From: Scolanthus callimorphus
Lineage: Eukaryota; Cnidaria; Anthozoa; Actiniaria; Edwardsiidae
DNA: 64,000 nucleotides
Direction of reading: 5' to 3'
Assembly: GCA_033964015.1 (NCBI GenBank)
Contig: CM066912.1
Location: 19,703,073-19,767,072 of the forward strand
The notes below the pieces were generated by a model. That model was given only the letters and a program-made list of their open reading frames with translations, was not told where the DNA came from and did not search any database. This document shows, one piece after another, positions 1 to 12,100 of the stretch (position 1 is the first letter of the stretch; each line of letters begins with the position of its first letter). The translations under genes and the position numbers were made by a program.

Positions 1-19
1 CGCCACTGATATCTCATAC

Positions 20-2617
20 CTTGCCACCTCTGTCTATCCCATAATCATGATCATCCCATACACCAAGTACCTGGACACCAGAATCTAGAAACTCCTGTGT
101 ACAAGTCAAAACACAATACAGACTGAGCTGGAAATGATTTTTCTTACTTGATCCGACATCTGGATATGACGGCAGTAATTTCCAGCTCTTCAATAAATCA
201 TGCATGGTGGGTGGAGATGAGCAGAAGGGTGGGGGAGGGGTGCATATTCACAGGGTGATATTCACAGAGGCCTGGCACTCATCAGTATTAATATTGACCC
301 AAAAATAAACAAATAACCTAATTTTTCCTAAATAAATACCAAGCATATCCAAATTTGAGGGAGGGGGAGGAGGCATTAGAAGCACTAAAATATGGTAAAC
401 TTGTGACCAATGGGGAAAATAGCAACAAAAAGAGCTACATCCTCCTTTTGTCCCCCGAAGGGGGAGGGGGAACTATCCATAAAAATAGATGGGGGTGCTC
501 ATCAGGAAAAATTGATTTTAACCCTAAGGGATAGCAAATTGGGTGTGGTGAACAGTGAATTTTACCCCAGCCTAAGATATAGCAAATTGGAGGCGGGAAA
601 TCCTAATGTTATAGTGGTCCTTGAAATTACCATGAACTTGAAACAATTTATTCTGTTTTTGCTAAATTTCTAAATCACCTTTGGCATGAGACCCCCTAAG
701 GAACAACAGCCTCTTTGGACACCTCTTAGAGATAGCAGTTGGGCAAATTTTATATCCCAAGGGATAGTAGGATGAGCACCCCGTCTATTTTTCTGGTAAG
801 TCTCCCCCGGGCTTTGCCCCCATCCCCATTGGCAGCATTAAATGGTATATGTCACTGAATATAATCCCAACTAAGTGCTGTACATATTTGCTTTTTCACA
901 TCAAGGTTAAACATCTGAGGCCAATAAATGTTTCAAAATTTTATTTCCTTGGGGAACAATTCAACCCTCTATGAAAAATCAATAGTTCACCCTAACAAAA
1001 TTTTTGCTTCAGCCTCCAGGGACGTCAGCTCTCCCGGTTTTGCCAGGAGTCTCAATAGTTTTTTCTCCATCTCCCAGGAAAAATTCAAGACAACTATACT
1101 ACACTACTGTTTTTCTCCCGGGTGAATTTAAGGAAATTTTCCAATTTCAATCCAGTCTCCAGATTTTTGAAGTCCTGGGGTTGCCATCCATAAATACAGA
1201 CTAGGCAATAACATTCACATGTACTACTTATATCAGAAATTAAAATACATTAGAAAATAACAGCTATGTTGTATTGTGAATGTGCGCATTCTGATTGGTT
1301 AAAAAGCGTGTTTGTAAGAGACCTGAGAAACATGATTGTCACGCAACGCTGTCGCGCGTGTGTATGTTATTTTCTAAAAGCAATAAAAATACTTTCTGCA
1401 TGCACTCTTGTTTCTTACAAACACTCGGGGATGTTGGTCGAACTGATAAAACTTGAAAGACACTCGCCTTCGGCTCGTGTCTTTCAAGTTTTGATCAGTT
1501 CTCCCAACATCCCCCTCGTGTTTGTAAGAAAGCAGAGAGCATGCGGAAAGTACTTTTATTGCTTAATTAAAATACATTAGAACTGTGAGCAAAAAAAATG
1601 TACCTTGTAGTGAGGGTGAGTTTTCTGCAGTGTAAACGTGGCAGCCACCTGTTCAATAGGGGCTGGCCTCCATATAAAAGGTAGCACTTTGATATCTGCA
1701 TAAACAGCTGAGAGACAAATCAAATGTGAACATGTTAGGAAATTCAAGCTAAGGGGAGATCTACAATGTGTGTTTACAGAAATTATCCATACCCCCCTAA
1801 GGAATTGATTGGAAATTCTGGAGGGGTGGGGGTGGGGGTCAATTTACCTGATCTTTTCCGTACAAATACTGTATTTTTTCTTCGGAAATTCCAGAGGGGT
1901 GGAGCCAGGGGGGCACTTTTCCACACCATTCCGTTTGGGGTGGGGGTGGGGGTGGGGGGGTGGGTATGGATATTTTTTGGAACCAAACAATACAGATTAA
2001 GCAAACTACTAGTAAAGGGCAAGGCAACATATTGATAGCATGCCTTGTGCTATTTCCAAAAACAAAAGGAGAGAAAAGTGGCATAACTGCATATTGGGTA
2101 AATCCAGAAATGATTCAAACCCCTACCACAGACGGTATTTGCCACATATCCCCCAGGGGGCTAGTCCAGAGTTGAAGGATTTCTTCCTGGTATTTCCAAT
2201 TCCTGTTGTGGTGGAGGTATGGATCTTGGAAATAATCCATTGTGTGATTACAGAAAAAATCCATACCCTCCCTGGATTGGAAATTCCAGAGGGGTGTGGT
2301 GGGGTGGGGGTCATATCTCAAAATCTCAAACCCCTCAGTAGGGTTAAGGATATTTCTGAAATAACACATTGTAAAATAACTGAACTAAGGCATACAAAAG
2401 GTAAACTTGTTAGTTGCTTTAGCAAGAAAAATACAACAATGATGCTTTGATGTTATGGTAGTTACAAAGGTGATAATGATGACAATCCTTTGATGATAAG
2501 AAAATATGAGCAAAAAATTGACTTTTGTTAAAACACTTACCATCCCCAAGCCAAACAAACACATCAGGGTTTTGATGCCGGATATGCTTCCATAGTGGCT
2601 GAGGCTTGTACTGTAGG
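20..2617 (-). CDS. PhoD-like metallophosphatase, three internal exons (partial gene)
   Basis: Three minus-strand exons splice in frame: 2541-2617, 1604-1695 and 20-94. Each is bounded by AG and GT (donors gtaagt, gtacat, gtatga), and the phases fit (GAT split G|AT, then phase 0). The spliced peptide reads ...KPQPLWKHIRHQNPDVFVWLGD, then an IKVLPFIWRPAP stretch, then GVQVLGVWDDHDYG. WLGD followed by the WDDHDYG metal-binding motif is the hallmark of the PhoD/alkaline phosphatase D metallophosphatase family, whose members hydrolyse phosphomono- or diesters with bound metal ions. The gene continues beyond base 1, where the rest of the catalytic domain should lie. The N-terminal exon(s) were not found upstream of 2617, where a LINE has inserted. 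The gene is transcribed divergently from the Tudor-SN gene. Family assignment is secure; substrate is unknown. Confidence 0.85.
452..821. mobile_element. MITE-like element with G-rich inverted ends
   Basis: Imperfect terminal inverted repeats: the left end carries GGGGGAACTATCC then ATAGATGGGGGTGCTCATC, and the right end carries GATGAGCACCCCGTCTAT followed by TCTCCCCC. The inside repeats 'aagggatagcaaatt'-like words. It lies in an intron of the phosphatase gene. The GGTGCTCATC/GGTGCTCGTC word recurs at the ends of the 49.87-50.52 kb element, suggesting a related family. No coding capacity is visible. Confidence 0.55.
1018..1189 (+). mobile_element. AGGGACGTCAAC-family MITE, copy 1
   Basis: About 170 bp, beginning AGGGACGTCAGCTCTCCCGG and ending CCTGGGGTTGCCATCC. 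The same internal words (GCCAGGAGTCTCAA, CTCCCAGGAAAAATTCAAG, TTTCTCCCGGG, CCAGATTTTTGAAGTCC) occur in five more copies in this window. Short imperfect terminal inverted repeats and lack of an ORF mark it as non-autonomous. Confidence 0.7.
1256..1564. mobile_element. Hairpin MITE flanked by an 18-bp direct repeat
   Basis: The segment is flanked by identical 18-mers at 1238-1255 and 1565-1582 (AATTAAAATACATTAGAA). Its right part (about 1378-1562) folds on itself: ACTTGAAAGACAC pairs with GTGTCTTTCAAGT, and the outer arms TTCTTACAAACACTCGGGG and its complement also pair. It lies in the intron between the 1604-1695 and 20-94 exons of the phosphatase gene. Confidence 0.65.
1764..1991. mobile_element. 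TGTGTGGTTCCAGAAAATATCC-family element (divergent copy)
   Basis: The left end resembles TGTGTTTACAGAAATTATCC followed by ATACCCCCC; the right end is the inverted GGGTATGGATATTTTTTGGAACC. G-rich and C-rich runs lie just inside each end. A cleaner copy is at 46683-46822, and partial relatives lie at 2223-2345 and 11246-11312. Confidence 0.6.
2223..2345. mobile_element. Fragment of the TGTGTGGTTCC-family element
   Basis: It contains TTACAGAAAAAATCCATACC and GGAAATTCCAGAGGGGTG words shared with the 1764-1991 copy. Only part of the element is present, and it is imperfect. Confidence 0.45.
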
Positions 2618-2984
2618 CTGAATTAAAAAAACCCTTTAATTTAAATGCTACAAATATATTTTTTTTTAAATAAAAATGATCAGAATTGGCTTGTCATAAC
2701 AAAGTACAAAAAATGCTAATGTACCATGTCATTTTACCTTGCTATGAATTTTTGAAAACTCTCAGTAATCTGGCATAACAGGTGGCACGTGACTAAAAAT
2801 GCCAAGGGGCACCACACACAGCCAAGATGTCAAAGTCCTACCGGAAGTCATGTGAGGTTCATGTGAACAACTGTTTATCTCGATAGAATTTTTTCCAAAA
2901 TCATTCCTATATGAGACTGGAATAGGTTATTGCTTCAGTAAATAGGCAGGTTACACATTGTTTTAAAGATAGCTTGACATTTGG
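2618..2984. other. Non-coding stretch upstream of phosphatase exon
   Basis: AT-rich sequence with no exon recognised on either strand. It is presumably part of the intron or upstream region of the minus-strand phosphatase gene. Confidence 0.4.
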
Positions 2985-5303
2985 TACCTTCTTCTTCTTC
3001 TTCTTCCATATGGGCCCATCTCCTTCAGGTTCGAAGATTCTTATGGGCTTTGTGTGTGCTGTGTAGGTGCGATAAATTAAAAGTTCAAAGTGCAGGTGGT
3101 TTAAAAAGAAAATCAAATGTTCCTGGTCAGCGGCTGGCAAGCTGACCCCACAGCCTGTCCTTGAAGGACGCAAGGCTGGGAGCCAGCACCACATGGTCCG
3201 GAAGCCCATTCCATCCCCTGATGGTATTGGGGACGAAGGAGAACTGGTGGTAATTAGTCCTCGAGAAGGGTACCTCGTAGCTGACACTATTTGTATGTCT
3301 TGAGGCCCTTCCCGGATGTAGCTCAATTCCCATGCTAACTTGAGAGTTATGCATTTTGTACATCATTGATAGTCTTTGGACCTCTCTCCTTGTCTGTAGT
3401 GAGCTCCAGTTTAGTTCCGAAAGCATTTCGGTCACACTCGACGTATTATGGTACCGATTGAGAACGAATCTTGCCGCTCGACGTTGGACCATCTCTATCT
3501 TGTCGATGTTGACCTGGGTAAACGGGTCCCAAACGGAGCAGGCATATTCCAGTGATGGTCGTACGACTGCCATATATGCTTGGGTCTTTAGGGACGTCGA
3601 GCCTACCCTCAAGTTTCTTCTCAGGAAACCAAGCGTCCTATTTGCTTTACTCGTGATGTTATTTATATGTTGGTTCCAGCTTAGGTCTTTAGTTAGAGTC
3701 ACCCCGAGGTATTTGGCTGAATCCGCTGATGCAAGTACCTTGCCATGGAGAATGTAGTCGTGAATAATCATGTCCCTCTTACGGCCAACTCTTAGCACCT
3801 CGCACTTGCCTGGATGGAATTCCATTTTCCATAACTCTTCCCACTCTGCCAGTTTGTCAAGATCTTCCTGCAGGACTCTAGAATCACTGTCGGAATTTAT
3901 TGTGAGATATACAATGGTGTCATCTGCAAACAATCTAACGTTGGAAACTAGTGACTCGGGCAGGTCGTTTATGTAGAAGAGAAAGAGGGTAGGCCCGAGT
4001 ACCGAGCCCTGTGGCACTCCGGAGAGGACATTTACTATGTCTGAAGACTCCCCATCTAGGACGACCTTTTGTGTTCTATCAGTTAGGAATGATTGAATCC
4101 ACCTATTTGTCCTGCCAGATATACCGTAGTATTCAAGTTTGCTGGTGAGGCGACTGTGGCTAACCTTGTCGAATGCCTTGCTAAAATCCATTATGAGGAC
4201 ATCCGTTTGGGAGCCATCATGCATGTTATTTACAAGGTCATCTACAAATCCTAGCAGTTGGGTTTCACATGATCTTTGGTCTCGAAAGCCATGCTGGAGA
4301 AAGTATAGAATGCCGCGTGTGTTGGCGTGCCGCATGACCGAGCTGGCAATAATGTGCTCCAGCAGTTTGCATGAAATGCATGTAAGTGAGATCGGTCTAT
4401 AGTTGCTTGGATCGTATTTAGAGCCCTTTTTGAAGATAGGGACGACATTTGCACTTTTCCATTCTTCTGGTATTTGCCCACTCTCGTATGATTTTACGAA
4501 TATTGTTGTTAATATAGTGGCAGCGGGGTCCCGGAGCGTTTTCAGAACCAGAGGTGTGATACCATCAGGCCCCGGTGCCTTATGGGTTTTGAGATTTTCC
4601 AGCATCCGTTTTACGCCTTCTCGAGTTATGTTGATGTCGGTCATCTCAGGGAAGGGAGATGGGATAGGGTGTGAGGTAGGGCTTGAAGTGTCGCGAGTAA
4701 AGACCGAGTGGAATTGGTCATTTAAGATATTAGCTTTCTCCCTAGGGTGCGAGTAGGTAATACCATGCTTCTTCAGGGCTGAAACACCCACACTGTCCTT
4801 TCTTTGATGTTTTATAAAGGACCAGAATCTTTTCATACCAGAATATTCGGTTTGATCCTCCTTCATAGGTGATATGATGGTCTCAACATGCTGCCAGTAG
4901 GCTGCTCTTGATTCCCTCTGGATTTTCGCCTTCAATTCCTGCATTTTTTTGTTGAGTTTATGCGTCATTGAAGTGTCCTTGTCAGCCCGAGCTTTTTTCC
5001 GTTTGATATTTGTGCGGTCTCTTAGCTTGATAAGCTTTTTGATCTGAGGTGTAATCCAGGGTAAGTTATTTTTATGTTTGCATATTTTATGTGGGATGTG
5101 TTTCTTCGCACCTTCTTGGATTGCTTTTTGGAACATGAGCCACAACTCGTTTACAGACAGTATATCCTTGTTTAGGAGTATTTTGTCTGATGTGGTGTTC
5201 AGATCTGCTTCGAAACTGTCCCATCGAGCTTTCCTATACAGTGGTATTTCACGCCGTTTTTGTTTGTAACGAATGGGGCAGATGTTTACGTCCAGGACTG
5301 GTA
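2985..5303 (-). mobile_element. 5'-truncated LINE (CR1/Jockey-like non-LTR retrotransposon), RT ORF open
   Basis: A minus-strand reading frame of over 700 codons (stop at 3127) encodes a non-LTR reverse transcriptase. Visible motifs in order are APGPDGITP, VVPIFKKGSKYDPSNYRPIS, LIMDFSKAFDKVSH, SGVPQGSVLGP and the catalytic LFADDT, followed by a thumb region and a C-terminal tail. Only the last residues of the endonuclease/linker (VLDVNICP...) remain at the 5' side near 5303, so the apurinic endonuclease is missing. The frame upstream of that point is host sequence and lacks an ATG. The 3' end carries a (GAA)n tract (TTC repeats at about 2990-3006). The long uninterrupted frame suggests a fairly recent insertion, dead because of 5' truncation. 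The exact clade is not certain. Confidence 0.88.
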
Positions 5304-5469
5304 CACCTACAAGTACAACTACAAGCGTAAACAAATTTGGCTCCGTTGTGTTGCATCACAACATCATAATAGTCGGAGAGGAGTTTGTAGTCTGGTTTAC
5401 CTTCTCCGCAACTTTTACACATAAAATAGCAAAGAACTGGCATAAGATATCCCTGGCATAGTAACACAA

Positions 5470-6135
5470 GACTACCTCATCTGATGAGAAGTAGGAAACA
5501 AGAACATAGTTTTCAGGTTCGAGATGCTTTCGCAACTCCCCACAGCGCTACTTACTTGCAACTCCCAAACGCGATTCGACTTATCAGCGTTTTGTTGGTA
5601 AAATCCGCCGATGTTTTTGAAAATTCTTGGCATATTACTTTTGAAAATTTAAAAATCCTAAAATTATAAATAAAGATTTAAATATCGCGACTAAATTTGT
5701 TACACTGAAGCTCCGTGAGGTTTTCATGATTGAAACCATCATTTGTTGTGACGACTGCGGACTCGAAAATAGCCGGGTCAGCAGTATCACAGAAAGGATA
5801 GGAATTTTACTTCCGGGTGAATTCGTTCACACCGGAAGTAAACATATCTCCGAAAAGCTTGGAAAACAACAGAGAAAATTGTGCTTCATTTTGATAGAAA
5901 GAAACGTCAGGACCATTTGGAGCGGGGTTCAAAAGAAACCCTGATATCGTCGCTTAGTTTGATACATTTCACAATTTTCTTGACTATAATCGAGTACGCG
6001 GACTGGAAGTCTGGTTCCAAGTGGAAGTGACGTCATGGCATCCATATTAGGAAAACTTTTTCTGATCACTTCTTCTTTCCTTTGCTTTGAATTTGTTGAG
6101 AGTTGAGTGTGAAACTCAGAATCTTCGGTGAAAAA
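5470..6135 (+). promoter_or_regulatory. Upstream region of the Tudor-SN gene with CRE and ETS-like sites
   Basis: This stretch precedes the SND1 start codon and may serve the divergent phosphatase gene as well. A perfect palindromic CRE core TGACGTCA lies at 6028-6035, about 100 bp before the ATG. Two opposed ETS-type cores (ACTTCCGG near 5808-5817 and CCGGAAGT at 5832-5839) lie further up. No TATA box stands out. Site calls rest on sequence match only. Confidence 0.4.
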
Positions 6136-9100
6136 ATGGCTCAACCAGCACCAGCAATGATTAGGGGAATAGTCAAACAGGTTAGGGAGATTCGCAAATG
6201 CTTATTTTTCATGTGAAATCATTTGAAGAGGGATTTCAATGACTAGTTGATGTGTATAGTGTGAAAGTTTCGTCTGTGGTACACACTTCATGTTTGGCCA
6301 TTTATTGTTCAGGTTTTGTCCGGAGACAGCGTGATAATCCGTGGCCAACCAAGAGGAGGCCCTCCACCCGAGAGACAGCTATGCTTGTCCAATATTACAG
6401 CACCTAAATTAGCAAGAAGAGCGAATCCAAATGTAGAAGCCAGCACAGCGACGAGGGATGAGGTAATAAGTTACATGTAGCTTTTGGTAGAAAAAGACAC
6501 GTTGCTATTCACGATATCGAAAGCAACTCTGTTACAAACTCTTAACAGATCCAGCTAATGTTTCTGTAGTTTCCAGACATTTTTTGGTTCTGGCGTTCAC
6601 TGAGGGTATTTTAGACAACTACTGGTCCGAGGAGACATTTTATTAGTGAAAGTGGTTCAGGTTTCCCCTTTAAGCCAATCAGATACAGCAACGTAACTCA
6701 TTCATCAACTATCGCGGGACCGGGCAAACTTGTTCCTGCAAATCGACAGATTTATCAGCAGTTGAGAATTATTGAGTTTAAATGCTAAGATTCCTCCTAA
6801 GGCGAATACATCTTTATATCGATTTTTAACCTAATGGTTGTTTCGCGTGTATTAAGATTTTAACAAATTATTTTGGTTACCAGTGTAATCTACAACACTA
6901 TGTTATAATAGTGATTTATTATTAAGTCATGTTAGATGAAAATCTTTTAATGATAATGTTCTATAAATTCTGTGTCGTGTCTGTAAATTACACTCGATGT
7001 TTTGCGGGCAAGTTTGCTGTGTCTGATTACTCACGTGGGAGGCCATTCAGTGATAATTTGTTCCACGCGAAATGAACACTTTATCGGCAACATTTGGTCA
7101 TTTCATTTACATTTATTATGTAGTATTTTTTTAAGAGAACGATGTGTTTGTTGTGATAAATTTTTTGTCATATTTCTTTTCCTACATGGTATGTTGCTAT
7201 AAAAACCCAACATGCATACTGTATTGAATTTTCTTTCCATTTCACATTTTCACTTTTTTAGGAGGCTATAAAAATTATCCTGGGTTAATCAATCAAACAT
7301 GTGGTAATCAAACTCAATCGAACACCAATCGTTTGATTGATTTTTGCTTTGTTTTGCAATCAGACTCAATCAAACTCACAGCAAAGTCCTCTCAATAAAA
7401 AAAAATCGAACGTTCGGAAAAATCACATCCCAAGATCGAATTACTTTATGGGCTAGATGATTCTAGAACAATAATTTAATCATTGCACTAGTTGCGATAA
7501 TCACTGAAATGCTTACTGCAATAGCCTTGGCATCTGTTCTGTAGGGATGGCTTACAGACTTACAGACTACGTAGTCCGGTGGATTAGCATAAAAATTGCG
7601 CACAAGACTTCAAACTTTGCATGTCAATAGTTTTCAGTATTTTATTGAAGATAAGATATTGAAGCATGCTAAATTTTATTTGTAGCAAAAGCTAGAACAG
7701 TTTTAATGTGAACCTTTGTTAATGCCATTGGCAGCCATCTTTGAATCCTTTGTTATTCATGAGCTCTGCGGCACTTAGTGAAATCTTCCATCGTCCGTGT
7801 TTATACAGTTTTTTATAGCACAGTACTAGAAGACAAGCTTCTTTTTACACAATTGACACATTAGGTACCAATTATCTCGATCTTTTTTTATAATTTGTTG
7901 GTCATTCTTGAAACATTTCATCAAATCTCAGTCAGGCTATTGTTTTACAATATAAATTATTATCATTCACAATAAACTGGTTGTGACATTTAATAAATCA
8001 CCAAAAACTCTAAGGAGACGCTCAGCCGAAGTCAGTCAGCTCAATCCATAGTTCAGAATTACCAAATGTTGAGCTGCTGTGGCCGTGTAGTCTAGAGAAC
8101 AACTTGAATGTTCACAAAGCTAAGAGCTCTAAACCTCATTAATAACAAAGCATTCAAAATGGCTGCTTTTGAGCTAAACAATAGTTCACTCTAAAACCTC
8201 TCTAGCTTTCGCTACGAAAGAATTCAAGCGTCCCTCCATACAAACTTTACATGTGTATCTACAATTTAAAAATACATTTGAAAACTATCAGCTGGCAAAA
8301 AAATTGGGGCTTTAGCCTAAAATGCACAATTTCCTCAGTCAAAAATTTGCTCTAATCCGCTAACACTGGGTATATCAGGTTAAAAAATGTTTTGCTTGAA
8401 TTCACTGTTTCATTTTGTGACTCATGGTAATTTTGTGGTGGGCATGGGACCCACTACATACTATTACACCAGGGATGTCAAACCCTAGGACTTAGTTGGG
8501 ACAAACCTTGGGATTTCAGGCGAAATACAAATGTTTGAGAAATTTCCAGGAAAGAAAACCAGGAGAAATACAGTACTAAATAATATATGGTAGTTAAAAT
8601 GTTTTTTGTCGGGAGACAGGAGGTAAAAATCTTGAGACTCACAGTAAAACCTGGAGAGTTGAGGTCCCTGATCACAAACCCTAACATCTGTCCAAAAAAT
8701 AAACAGGACCAATTGCATTTCCTGGCTTGGCGAGAGACTCATTTTCCAGCTGTTCTAGAGTAAGCAGTCTGTACACTGTGATATATCAAAACTGGAAATA
8801 TTTAACAAATGTCCTGATTTTCTGTGGTGTGTCCTCTTATATACACCACGGAATGACGCAATAAAGTGGTCAAAATGTTGTGGACTCACTGATCCTTTTG
8901 GTCTTTGCTAATCTATTTTTCTCTTGATCCAAAGCCATTTGCCTGGGAAGCCCGTGAATTCCTGCGAACACGGCTGATTGGCAAGGAAGTACTATTCTCT
9001 GTTGAGTACAAGGTCCCTGGAACAGGAAGAGAGTATGGATGTATTTTTCTCAACAAAGGTACAGTATTTTGCACATAAATCATATTTACCTACTTTGAGT

Positions 9101-12100
9101 ACTTTAGAGCTGCTTCTAATTCTATTGTATAATGAAGGAATTACTGTGCAAACTATGCCAACCCGGCCATGCCGTAAAAAGTTTTTCATTTGGAGATTGA
9201 AACCATTTCATGGAAATTTAATACCTGCAATATGTTTGGCGATGTGTAATTAAGTGTTTCGAGGTTATTTCTGCTTATAATTTTCACAATTATCAGAGAA
9301 AAGCGAATTTTCGATGTCGGAGATCTCAAGAAAGTCAAGATCCTTTGTTCTGTACTCGCTTTCTGATTGGCTAACTTCTTACAAAATGGCCCAGTTGACG
9401 TAGTCGCACAGTAAATATCATTCATTATGAATATAGTCGTACTTCTACAAACATTGCAGCCATTCAAATGCTAATGTGCCGATAACCAAAGAGCACCAAG
9501 TTTTGCCTGGAGTCTCAAGATTTTTCACTTCGTCTCCCAGGAAAAATTCAAGATGGCTGTCATACATTCTTCCTGGAAAACTGCATGATGTTTCGCCATT
9601 TCAAGGTCACCTCCAGATTTTTGAAGTCCTGAGGTTGATGTCCTTGAATCAGTTCCTGTTTGGCACATAAAATGACACCTACATATCCATCACCATGCAA
9701 CATGCCCCATTTATTAGTTTTTATTTCACATGAAATGCTAGAAGCAACTGTAACTGAACATCACCTTTGGTAGCAGGGACGTCAACCCCAGGACTTCAAA
9801 AATCTCAAGTCTGTCTTGAAATGGCGAAGCTTCCTGCATTTCTTCCGGGAGAAATACAGTAAATGTATGGCAGTTGTCTTGAATTTTTTCCCAGGAGACG
9901 AAGTGAAAAATCTTGAGACTCCCAGTGAAACCGGGAGAGTTGACGTCCCTGTGGTAGATGACTGAGTTGTATCTCAAAAAAGGTGCTGAGCACATCAATA
10001 GGATATTGCTTTTCATGAGTTTGTGTTCTTATAGCACCATCAAAAGTGATAATCCCCTGACAAACCCCTCTTTTATTTGGTTGATTTAGGTATTCTTTTA
10101 TAACAATGAGTTTATGTAAAAGTATTGCTAGAGAATTCTATTATGAGTGGTTATTTTTACACAGGAAATGGTGAGCTTGAGAATATCACAGAGGCTATTG
10201 TAGTGGAGGGATTGGTGGAGGTCAGGCGTGGTGGAATCAAACCATCTGAGTAAGTTTCATTTTGAATTTACTTCTTATTTTAACTTTTGTTTGCTTCTGT
10301 TTGCTCAATCAAAGAAAGAAATGTTCAGAACTATCATTCTATACAAAATATCCAACCTATAATTTCTAGTCTTTGCTATTGTAGAGGCACAAGAACTGTT
10401 GCTGTACTTCAATGTTTGTTTATTACAATCTGTAACCAATTCATGATGACAAGATGGTATATTATGATGATGATGGTGATGATGATGTTTAAGAAGGTGG
10501 CTGCAATGGTTTTCCAGGCACGGCAGAAAAAGATTATCTTGAAGGGCAATCTCAGATAACATTACTTGGAAATGCAAGAGAACAACCTATTATTTTGATT
10601 CCAATACAGTTTTACAAATTGAACCACACAATGTACATATTATAATTTATTTTTATCTGTTATTTGCACTTGTGCCAGAAACTTAACAATGATTTGTAAT
10701 TGATCTCAGTGAACAAACAAAGTTGATTGACCTAGAAGAGCTTGCCAAAACACAAGGGAAAGGCAGATGGGCCAATGATGCAAATGACGTAAGTTGCTCA
10801 TCTCTTTTCATTATGATTTATGATGTTGCTGATGATAAGTAGTGTTGGAGATAAATGATGTTGTTGTTGGTGACAATGCTCATTTGATACTACCAATATC
10901 ACGAAACCATCCAAAAGCCACCAGAAATGATCGTTTTTTATTTTGATCATTTTGTTTTGCCCCTTTGGTTAACTCATGTGACTAGTTCTTTCATTTAGTG
11001 TTCAATTGCAATTTCAATAAGAAGTGATTTTGAAATACATAAACAAGCGAAAACATAAAAGTGAAAACGTCTGACGTTTTGGCGTCATCATGGCATTAGC
11101 AAGGGTAGTATTTGTATGATCATTTAAATCTTTTGACTGAAAAATAATATGATCAATCTAAATAAAAACCAATTGATCATTTTGTGATGGCTTTTAGTGA
11201 TTTCAGTAGAGTGTATTATTGTCATATGTTACTGATGGGAATGTGTAATTCCAGAAAATATCCATACCAGTACTCCCACCTAAGAGAAAATTGAAAATTC
11301 AAGAGGGTGGGCCTTTATGTGCAAATCATACAACTCTTATTTGCTACCAATCACTGTAGTTTAACTGAGGTCCTTTTGTAGATATACTGTATGTATATTC
11401 CCTCTGTGTTGACAGTATGGATCATTTTTCTGAAATTATGAAATTATGGATTTTGATGTGTCTACAGCATATCAGAGAAATCAGTTGGTCAGTTGAGAAC
11501 CCTAGACATTTCTTGGACACACACATTGGCAAGGAGATTTCAGGTAATACGGAAATTAAGCAGAACCATTTTACCAGGGTTGTCAACCCTTGAACTTCTG
11601 AAATCAGGACGATTAACCTTGGGATTTCAGACAAAATACCATACAAGGTTATAATGAGAAAATTCCAAGTAAAAAAACCTGGGAGAAATACAGTAAATAA
11701 TATATGGCAGTCCAGGAAAATTTTGCCAGGAGAAAGGAGTGAAAAACCTTGAGACTCACAGCAAAACCAGGAGAGTTGACATTCCTGATCTACACTATAC
11801 TTTCTTTTCACATTTAATTTCTCTGATGTAGACAAGCATGAGTTTCTCCATATATTGACAAGTCTTGTGTCTTTTCAACAGCTATTGTAGAACATGTGCG
11901 GGATGGTTGTACTGTCCGTGTGTTCCTACTGCCAGAATTCCACCACATAACTGTGATGATGTCTGGTATTAAGGTAATACATGTATTATCACATGTGATC
12001 CTCAGATGCAAATGCATTTGATTTTAGCAGAGGCATCAATCCCAGAATTTCTACATGTAAAAATCTTGAAATTGCCACCAGGTACATTACAGTTTTACAT

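Noticed and set aside
5305..5467. Minus-strand frame upstream of the LINE (CKSCGEGKPDYKLLSDYYDVVM)
   Set aside because: It is not LINE sequence and not recognisable as the missing phosphatase exon; splice signals are ambiguous, so no gene was called.
5726..5944. 72-codon plus-strand frame upstream of SND1
   Set aside because: It has no recognisable domain and overlaps the presumed promoter; the SND1 protein starts cleanly at 6136.
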